Source: an uncultured Bacilli bacterium (GTDB taxonomy: Bacteria > Bacillota_I > Bacilli_A > RF39 > UBA660). From it: a stretch of DNA of 11,076 nucleotides. A program made the translations under genes and the position numbers. A model generated the notes under the pieces. The model ran no database searches. It was not told the DNA's origin and saw nothing but the letters and a program-made list of their open reading frames with translations. Position 1 is the first letter of the stretch. Each line of letters opens with the position of its first letter. The stretch lies in contig CANRJI010000025.1 in assembly GCA_947630885.1 (NCBI GenBank), positions 1-11,076 of the forward strand, read 5' to 3'. Below, piece after piece: positions 6,380 to 11,076 of the stretch.

Positions 6380-6387
6380 AACAGCCA

Positions 6388-6393
6388 TCCTTT
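6388..6393 (-). promoter_or_regulatory. Shine-Dalgarno of the zinc-ribbon gene
   Basis: AAAGGA on the minus strand, 8 bases before the ATG at 6379. It fixes the start at MYCINCG rather than at the GTG 33 bases further upstream. Confidence 0.75.
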
Positions 6394-6402
6394 CACTAAC
6401 TA

Positions 6403-6431
6403 ATTTTAACACAAGAAAAAAATAGAATCAA
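6403..6431 (-). promoter_or_regulatory. Sigma-A-type promoter of the zinc-ribbon/rsmA operon, overlapping the rlmH terminator
   Basis: On the minus strand the -35 is TTGATT (6426-6431), the spacer is 17 bp and the -10 is TAAAAT (6403-6408), preceded by TG at the extended -10 position. The -35 lies inside the 3' arm of the terminator stem and the T-run forms part of the spacer. Predicted start near 6396 gives a leader of about 17 bases that just includes the Shine-Dalgarno. Confidence 0.5.
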
Positions 6432-6448
6432 TAACTATGATTCTATTT
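6416..6448 (-). terminator. Strong intrinsic terminator after rlmH
   Basis: A perfect 11-bp inverted repeat (6420-6430 and 6438-6448) with a 7-base loop. On the minus strand the run of T covers 6422-6416, its first bases being the end of the stem. The stop codon of rlmH (TAG, 6443-6445) lies in the 5' arm. The stem is AT-rich, but its length and perfection make it convincing. Confidence 0.85.
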
Positions 6449-6877
6449 ATGATAAGTTTCATTATTCAAAATTTTAAAGCATCTATATACTTGTTCAAGT
6501 AATATTACCCTAAATAATTGATGTGGAAAAGTAAACTTTGAAAATGATAGACGATAGTTCGCTCTTTCTTTCACTTTTTCACTTACTCCGTCTGATCCCC
6601 CAATAACAAATGTAATATTAGGATTTGTAATAAAGATTTTATCAATTTTATCTGCCAAAGCTATAGAAGATAATTGTTCTCCTTTAATATCTAAAACTAT
6701 AACATAATCTTTATCTTCAATATTTTTTAATATTTTAAAGCTCTCTTCCTGAATATTTGAATTATCAAGTTCAATAATTTGCACCTTATGATATTTATTA
6801 ATTCTCGTTAAATAATCACTTACAGCATCTTGTAAATATTTCTCTTTTATTTTACCAATACAGACAATCTTTATCAT
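6443..6877 (-). CDS. rlmH: RlmH, 23S rRNA pseudouridine-1915 N3-methyltransferase
   Basis: A 144-residue SPOUT-class enzyme that methylates pseudouridine 1915 in helix 69 of 23S rRNA on assembled 70S ribosomes, with S-adenosylmethionine. The C-terminal knot is unmistakable: TFVIGGSDGVSEKV (89-102), LSFSKFTFPHQLFRVILLEQVYR (110-132, read as separate blocks) and the terminal YHK that reaches the active site. The N-terminal half has the usual MIKIVCIGKIKEKYL start. At 144 residues it is shorter than the common 155-159, with losses in the variable middle rather than in motifs. It overlaps the walJ stop by 4 bases (ATGA). GGAG (6889-6892) lies 11 bases upstream, so coupling to walJ probably helps. 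It is the last gene of its operon, closed by a strong terminator. In Bacillus rlmH also lies near walJ on the same arm of the chromosome. Confidence 0.97.
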   Translation of the reverse strand: MIKIVCIGKIKEKYLQDAVSDYLTRINKYHKVQIIELDNSNIQEESFKILKNIEDKDYVIVLDIKGEQLSSIALADKIDKIFITNPNITFVIGGSDGVSEKVKERANYRLSFSKFTFPHQLFRVILLEQVYRCFKILNNETYHK

Positions 6878-7629
6878 AAAGTTATAAGCTCCGTTTTCTC
6901 ATTCTGTTTAGTAATTATTATCTTATTAACTTGTTTATTTTCCTCTTTTAATCTCCTAGCAAGTGTCTCGTAAGCAAGAGTTTCTGTATTATTTTCTTGA
7001 GACAAATGTGCCAATAATATATATTTAGTTTTGTCTCCTATAAAAAAACTTAAATACTTTGCCGAATCATAATTAGATAAATGTCCTTTATCCGAAAGAA
7101 TTCTTTGTCTAGTAGCAAAAGGATAACTACAATTATTTAACATTTCTACATCGTGATTAGATTCCATAATATATAAATTTCTATTTTTTAAAAGATCAAA
7201 ATATTTACTATTAATATATCCAGTATCTGTTATATAGACAATTGACTTACCATTATTTGATACAATATATCCTCTTGAATCAGGAACGTCGTGTGATGTC
7301 TTAATTGAAGTCACATGAATATCTTCAATATCAAATTCATCAGTAACCTTCTCAAACCTATCTAAATAATCAATTGTTTTAAACATTGCTTCAGTCATAT
7401 AAATTGGAACATCATATTTCTTTGAAAAAGTTTTTAAACCTTTGACGTGATCAATATGCGTATGTGTAATTAATACTGCATTCAAATCACTAGGATCTAC
7501 TTTAAATTCCTCTAATTTCTCCTTTACATACTTTAAAGTATTCCCAATATCAATAAGTATTTTAGCTTTTTCCGTTTCAATATAAGTAGTATTACCTTTA
7601 CTACCTGAAGATAAAACACATACTTTCAT
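6874..7629 (-). CDS. walJ: WalJ (YycJ), metallo-beta-lactamase-fold hydrolase
   Basis: A 251-residue cytoplasmic hydrolase of the metallo-beta-lactamase fold, YycJ/WalJ family. The opening VCVLSSGSKGN and the metal ligands are all present: HTHIDH (H56, H58, D60, H61), H113 in TSHD, D135 in ITDTG, and H208 in LAHLSQENN. KGHLSN (181-186) is also typical. WalJ is tied genetically to the WalRK wall-homeostasis system and to genome stability; nuclease activity is suspected and the true substrate is unsettled. Length compares with 264 in B. subtilis. Its ATG shares one base with the stop of the M23 gene (TGATG), and no Shine-Dalgarno is seen in the 25 bases before it, so re-initiation from the upstream gene is expected. 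WalRKHI, which normally sit upstream, are absent here. Confidence 0.94.
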   Translation of the reverse strand: MKVCVLSSGSKGNTTYIETEKAKILIDIGNTLKYVKEKLEEFKVDPSDLNAVLITHTHIDHVKGLKTFSKKYDVPIYMTEAMFKTIDYLDRFEKVTDEFDIEDIHVTSIKTSHDVPDSRGYIVSNNGKSIVYITDTGYINSKYFDLLKNRNLYIMESNHDVEMLNNCSYPFATRQRILSDKGHLSNYDSAKYLSFFIGDKTKYILLAHLSQENNTETLAYETLARRLKEENKQVNKIIITKQNEKTELITL

Positions 7630-9140
7630 CAGTATAGATTTAGAGGATTTATCGTAGCTCCATATGCCGAGCCTACAAAGACACCAAAATGTAAGTGCGT
7701 TCCTGCATAAGGACTGTAAGATGAAGGTACTGGATAAACATCTCCCGTATTACCCATCGTTCCAATTTTTTGACCACGAGCAACCGTTTGACCAACTGTA
7801 ACGTTAACATCTTTCATATGCATGTATATCGTATGATATCCACCTGCATTATGATTAATAAGAACAAAGTTTCCTTGACTTCCATTACAAGTTGTATAAC
7901 CCGGTGTACATCCTGTTCCAATTCTTTCAACCACACCATTATTCGCTGCATATACAGGAGACCCATATCCAACATAAATATCTATAGCAGCATGGAGTGA
8001 ACCCCATCGATAATCATAGGGTGACGTAATCGTATAAGGTCGATCAGTAGGCCATGCCCAATATGATAAATCAGCAACACTTGGAGCATACTTATCACCT
8101 TTAACAACAACCCTATTAATCGCTGGCTTAATCTCTGTTGAATTAGTTATCGTACCAGAAGCTAATTGACCATTAATATATTGCCTTTTTCTCGTAACCC
8201 TATATAATCCCTTTTCACCTTCACGAATAACTTCTTGATACCCAACATACTGAGTCGAATCATACTGCACTTCCGTATCATAGTCTCTTTCTTCATCTTC
8301 GACACTATGTGTTTCAACTACAATCGATATTACTGGATCAATAAGTCCAACTACTAATTCCTGTGAATCATATAATAAATTATTTGCACTTGTTAAATCA
8401 GGATTAGCAATAAGTAATTCCTGAACATTAAGTTTATGGTTACTAGCAACTGTCTCAATCGTATCATTAGCCTGTACCTGATATGTTTCTTGTTCCTCCA
8501 AAGTACCATATAACAAATATTTACTCAAATCTTCAACATTCGTAAATATTTCCATATCCGTTGGAATATACATTTCCTTATAATAAATATTTTCATACAA
8601 ATCAATATTTTCAATCATACTACCCAAATCCGTTATTTCTTCTTGTGTACCATTAAGAAAATCTTCATATTGTTTCTCATCGACAAAAGCTTTTATCGTA
8701 TTTTGAATAGCATCATCAAAAATATCTTTATTTAAAGTATAAAGAATCTTTTTATCCCCTTTTTCATCTGGATTATCGATCGTAATTTGATACCCTTTAA
8801 CAGTAAACTTTTTATTACTAACTATTTTATTATATATTTGTTCATTACTATTAACAATATTATTATAAGTAAGATTTTTCTTAATCTCTACACCATTCGG
8901 AGTATATACCGTATCAACATCATACTTTTGCTTTAATTGTTCTTCCTTTTCGTTAATAAATTCTTCAAAGCTATCTTTTGAACTAATTGTTCCAATCGAT
9001 TTACCATCTAAATATACCGTATATACAACAACTGGATTACTATCAATACTATTTTTAAATCCAAGTAAAAAAACAAATAATGACATTAAGATAACCGAAA
9101 CAATAATCCCAAATCCCCATTTGCTATTATTCTCTTCCAC
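7629..9140 (-). CDS. Membrane-anchored LysM-G5-M23 peptidoglycan endopeptidase
   Basis: A 503-residue surface enzyme. It has an N-terminal anchor helix (about 9-27), a 190-residue region of unknown fold, LysM (219-265, YQVQANDTI to LVVGLI), a G5 domain (272-348, GEKGLYRVTRKRQYINGQ) and a C-terminal M23 peptidase. Zinc ligands are H383 and D387 (HAAID) and H484 (HLH), with catalytic H441 (YMHM) and H482, so it should be active. M23 enzymes cut peptide cross-bridges; LysM and G5 bind glycan. C411 and C418 could form a disulfide near the active site. The GTG at 9140 is preferred over the GTG at 9149, which lies inside an extended Shine-Dalgarno. It follows dnaB by 5 bases and overlaps walJ by one. 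No gene symbol fits; the domain order recurs in Firmicutes. Its place beside walJ suggests a wall-growth role. Confidence 0.93.
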   Translation of the reverse strand: MEENNSKWGFGIIVSVILMSLFVFLLGFKNSIDSNPVVVYTVYLDGKSIGTISSKDSFEEFINEKEEQLKQKYDVDTVYTPNGVEIKKNLTYNNIVNSNEQIYNKIVSNKKFTVKGYQITIDNPDEKGDKKILYTLNKDIFDDAIQNTIKAFVDEKQYEDFLNGTQEEITDLGSMIENIDLYENIYYKEMYIPTDMEIFTNVEDLSKYLLYGTLEEQETYQVQANDTIETVASNHKLNVQELLIANPDLTSANNLLYDSQELVVGLIDPVISIVVETHSVEDEERDYDTEVQYDSTQYVGYQEVIREGEKGLYRVTRKRQYINGQLASGTITNSTEIKPAINRVVVKGDKYAPSVADLSYWAWPTDRPYTITSPYDYRWGSLHAAIDIYVGYGSPVYAANNGVVERIGTGCTPGYTTCNGSQGNFVLINHNAGGYHTIYMHMKDVNVTVGQTVARGQKIGTMGNTGDVYPVPSSYSPYAGTHLHFGVFVGSAYGATINPLNLY

Positions 9141-9143
9141 TGG

Positions 9144-9156
9144 GATCACTCTCCTT
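9144..9156 (-). promoter_or_regulatory. Extended Shine-Dalgarno of the M23 gene, overlapping the dnaB stop
   Basis: AAGGAG-A-GTGATC on the minus strand equals the extended anti-16S match AAGGAGGTGATC with one extra A. The dnaB stop TGA (9146-9148) is inside it. The in-frame GTG at 9149 is part of the site, so the start is the next GTG at 9140, three bases beyond. Confidence 0.75.
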
Positions 9157-10474
9157 TTTTAATTGACAAAAATGTTGATGTCTTTTTCTTAAATAATAAA
9201 TCAATCGTTTTCGTAGGACCATTACGATGTTTCAATATAATAAGCTGAATTGGATTTGGCACTTCATCACCAACTGGAGTATCAGTATCAGGTGCATGAA
9301 GAGCCGCGACTATATCAGCATCTTGTTCAATTGATCCCGATTCACGTAAATCACTTAAAACTGGCTTCTTATCTTCTCTTTTTTCAACACTTCTTGAAAG
9401 TTGTGATAGAGCAACTACTGGTACCTCAAGTTCCAAAGCCATCGTCTTAAGTGCTCTCGATATTTCCGATACCTCTTGCTGCCTTGAGCCAGAATATCTC
9501 GCAGATGAATCAATAAGCTGTAAATAGTCAATAATAACAAGCCCTAACCCTTCTCCTTGTGTTGCAAGTCTTCGGCACTTTGTCTTTATTTCTGAAGGAG
9601 TAACTCCTCCTGCATCATGAAAGAAAATATTTGTATCAGCAAGGATACTTATTGCTTCATTAAATCTCTTCCAGTCTTCATTTTCCAGTTTACCAGTTGC
9701 AAGTTTTTTATTATCAATTTGTCCAAGCGAACTAATCATCCTCATTATTAACTGTTCCGCTGGCATCTCAAGAGAAAAAATAGCAATATTTTTCTTTGTT
9801 GTCTTCGCTGCAGCTAGTGCTAAATTAAGTGCAAAAGCTGTTTTACCAACAGCAGGACGCGCCGCTAAAATAATAAGCTGCGTCGGATGAAGTCCTTCCG
9901 TAAGCGCATCAAGTTCTCCAAATCCAGTCGTTAGTCCTGTAATTTTACCACCATTTTTTGACAAAATTTCCAAATCATTTTGTGCTTTTGTAAGAAGATC
10001 TTGTACTTTTCTAAATTCCGATGTCCTTCTAAACTTCGATATATCTAGAATATCTTTTTCTGCTTCATCAATAGTATCTGCTGCACTAATTTCTACATCT
10101 GTTGACTTACTGACAATACCAGTTGCCACTTCAATAAGTTTTCTAAGCGTATATTTATCACTAACTAAATTAATGTAGTATTCAATGTTAGCTCCCGTTG
10201 CAACCGAATTAACAACTTCATTTAAATATTCAACTCCTCCTACATCAGTAAGTTTATTATTACTGATAAGATAAGTCGTAAGTGATGAAATATCAACTGG
10301 TGTATTATCTAAATATAGTGCTTTAATTGCTTCAAAAATCTTTCTATGACTCTCTAAATAAAAGATATCTTGTACCGCTTCTTCGCATCCCTTTTGAAGA
10401 GCTTCAAAAGACCAAAACATCGAACCGAGAAGACACTTCTCAGCTTCAATATTCTTCGGTAATTCTTTGTTCAT
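9146..10474 (-). CDS. dnaB: Replicative DNA helicase DnaB (DnaC in Bacillus)
   Basis: A 442-residue hexameric 5'-3' helicase of the replication fork (called DnaC in B. subtilis, DnaB elsewhere). The N-terminal DnaB domain covers 1-150 (LPKNIEAEKCLLGSM at 5-19). After a linker helix comes the RecA-like motor: TGLTTGFGELD (179-189), Walker A ARPAVGKT (205-212), SLEMP with E236, Walker B IIDYLQL (314-320), SQLSRSVEKR (357-366), DLRESGSIEQDAD (375-387), and the arginine-finger motif KHRNGPT (415-421, R417). There is no intein and every motif is intact; the length is normal. AGGTGAG (10478-10484) precedes the ATG and overlaps the rplI stop codon. The rplI-dnaB order is the standard Bacilli and Clostridia arrangement on the origin-proximal left arm. 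Confidence 0.98.
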   Translation of the reverse strand: MNKELPKNIEAEKCLLGSMFWSFEALQKGCEEAVQDIFYLESHRKIFEAIKALYLDNTPVDISSLTTYLISNNKLTDVGGVEYLNEVVNSVATGANIEYYINLVSDKYTLRKLIEVATGIVSKSTDVEISAADTIDEAEKDILDISKFRRTSEFRKVQDLLTKAQNDLEILSKNGGKITGLTTGFGELDALTEGLHPTQLIILAARPAVGKTAFALNLALAAAKTTKKNIAIFSLEMPAEQLIMRMISSLGQIDNKKLATGKLENEDWKRFNEAISILADTNIFFHDAGGVTPSEIKTKCRRLATQGEGLGLVIIDYLQLIDSSARYSGSRQQEVSEISRALKTMALELEVPVVALSQLSRSVEKREDKKPVLSDLRESGSIEQDADIVAALHAPDTDTPVGDEVPNPIQLIILKHRNGPTKTIDLLFKKKTSTFLSIKKGE

Positions 10475-10477
10475 AAA

Positions 10478-10484
10478 CTCACCT
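10478..10484 (-). promoter_or_regulatory. Shine-Dalgarno of dnaB within the rplI stop
   Basis: AGGTGAG on the minus strand, 3 bases from the ATG at 10474. Its first bases belong to the rplI stop codon TAG (10483-10485), so the two genes are tightly coupled. Confidence 0.7.
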
Positions 10485-10926
10485 ACTTCTTTATAAGTTC
10501 AACTTTAACTTTTGCAACCACCTTTTTATATAACTCAATATCGACGTTAAAACATCCCAAAGAAGATAAACTATCTTTTATCATAATTTTCTTTTTATCG
10601 ATATCATAACCTAACTGCCCTAATTTTTCACATATCTGTTTACTAGATACCGTACCAAATACTTTTCCATCTTTACCAGTTTGTACTCCAAATACAACCT
10701 TTTCTTTTTCTATCTTTTCTTTAAGCTTAAGTGCTTCTTTTGTTTTATTTTCATCATTTATTCTATCATTTTCTATTTCTTCCTCAAGTCTATTACCACT
10801 TGATTTAGTATATTTAACAGCATAACCATTTTTAATCAAAAAGTTTGTAGCATAACCATCACTAACCTCTTTTATCTCGTTTTTCTTACCCTGTTTCTTT
10901 ACATCTTTTAAAAATATAACTTTCAT
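10483..10926 (-). CDS. rplI: 50S ribosomal protein L9
   Basis: A 147-residue L9 that binds domain V of 23S rRNA at the base of the L1 stalk and helps keep reading frame. The N-terminal domain shows the signature [20 protein letters not shown] then [11 protein letters not shown] (21-31). A long charged helix (about 42-76) links to the C-terminal domain, with [21 protein letters not shown] (78-98) ending in the family's GSVT-type loop, here GTVS. Length is normal (about 149). GAGGTGAT (10933-10940) lies 6 bases before the ATG, an excellent site. It is the first gene after a strong promoter; in B. subtilis it follows gdpP, which is not inside this window. The transcript should carry rplI through rlmH. 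Confidence 0.98.
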   Translation of the reverse strand: MKVIFLKDVKKQGKKNEIKEVSDGYATNFLIKNGYAVKYTKSSGNRLEEEIENDRINDENKTKEALKLKEKIEKEKVVFGVQTGKDGKVFGTVSSKQICEKLGQLGYDIDKKKIMIKDSLSSLGCFNVDIELYKKVVAKVKVELIKK

Positions 10927-10932
10927 AAACCT

Positions 10933-10940
10933 ATCACCTC
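10933..10940 (-). promoter_or_regulatory. Shine-Dalgarno of rplI
   Basis: GAGGTGAT on the minus strand, 6 bases before the ATG at 10926: a near-full match to the 16S 3' end, as expected for a ribosomal protein gene. Confidence 0.8.
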
Positions 10941-10979
10941 TATATTCATATTAATTAAATAATCGGTATTACAACTAAA

Positions 10980-11009
10980 ATTATACCATACTTATACCAA
11001 CTATTTCAA
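10980..11009 (-). promoter_or_regulatory. Sigma-A promoter of the rplI operon
   Basis: On the minus strand the -35 is TTGAAA (11004-11009), the spacer is 18 bp and the -10 is a perfect TATAAT (10980-10985) with TGG before it (extended -10). The start is near 10973, leaving a leader of about 47 bases. A 6-bp inverted repeat (AAGGTT, 6-base loop, AACCTT; 11008-11025) touches the -35 and could be a protein site or chance. A second TATAAT with TG stands at 11038-11043 but lacks a good -35. Confidence 0.75.
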
Positions 11010-11076
11010 GGTTGTTTTAAACCTTCTATGACAATATATTATAACATAAAATAAAAAAATATAGCCTATTAAAGCT

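Noticed and set aside
1664..9450. Plus-strand reading frames at 1664-1873, 4887-5084, 5804-6007, 7770-8000 and 9250-9450
   Set aside because: Each lies antisense inside a well-identified minus-strand gene, has no family resemblance, and shows the composition of a shadow frame.
11038..11043. Second TATAAT with TG upstream of the rplI promoter
   Set aside because: No acceptable -35 lies 16-18 bp upstream; the downstream promoter is much better.
1..11076. CRISPR arrays, insertion sequences, prophage or attachment sites
   Set aside because: No spaced repeats, transposase, integrase or terminal inverted repeats were seen; genes are housekeeping or envelope types packed with short gaps.

Overview
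This is an AT-rich, gene-dense stretch of a low-GC Gram-positive chromosome. All fourteen genes lie on the minus strand, so transcription runs from the right edge to the left. Gene content and order are those of Bacilli near the replication origin (rplI, dnaB/dnaC, walJ, rlmH, rsmA, yabG, veg, spoVG). TGA is used as a stop (dnaB, the M23 gene, walJ and natA all end in TGA) and tryptophan is read from TGG. This is the standard bacterial code, so the organism is not a Mycoplasma-type mollicute. YabG is a spore-coat-processing protease, so the organism is probably a spore former or recently descended from one. A gut-type or deep-branching AT-rich Bacilli lineage fits, but no species can be named from the sequence.

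Right block (about 6.4-11.0 kb): a good sigma-A promoter (TTGAAA, 18 bp, extended TATAAT) precedes a tightly packed operon. It encodes ribosomal protein L9, the replicative helicase, a membrane-anchored LysM-G5-M23 peptidoglycan hydrolase, the WalJ metallo-hydrolase and the 23S rRNA methyltransferase RlmH. Neighbours overlap or nearly touch, and the block ends in a strong intrinsic terminator.

Middle block (about 2.2-6.4 kb): a second promoter overlaps that terminator. It reads a zinc-ribbon membrane protein, rsmA (ksgA), a NatA/NatB-type ABC exporter pair, yabG and veg, and ends at a probable terminator. In Bacillus subtilis rsmA, yabG and veg are consecutive; here the ABC pair sits between rsmA and yabG.

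Left block (1-2.2 kb): a third promoter drives two overlapping envelope genes. One is a VanY-type D,D-carboxypeptidase whose N-terminus looks like a VirB2/TrbC-type two-helix pilin module. The other is a single-pass membrane protein with an RsiV/DUF3298-like exterior. A fourth promoter drives spoVG. The last 94 bases hold no recognisable gene.

The themes are ribosome maturation and replication (L9, RlmH, RsmA, DnaB), cell-wall remodelling (M23, VanY, WalJ) and sporulation/biofilm regulation (YabG, Veg, SpoVG). Five gene starts were moved inward from the longest possible reading frame because a Shine-Dalgarno sequence, and in one case a promoter, demands it. No wholly new system is evident. 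The most unusual items are the pilin-like/VanY fusion with its partner gene, and the joining of gene sets that lie on opposite sides of oriC in B. subtilis.
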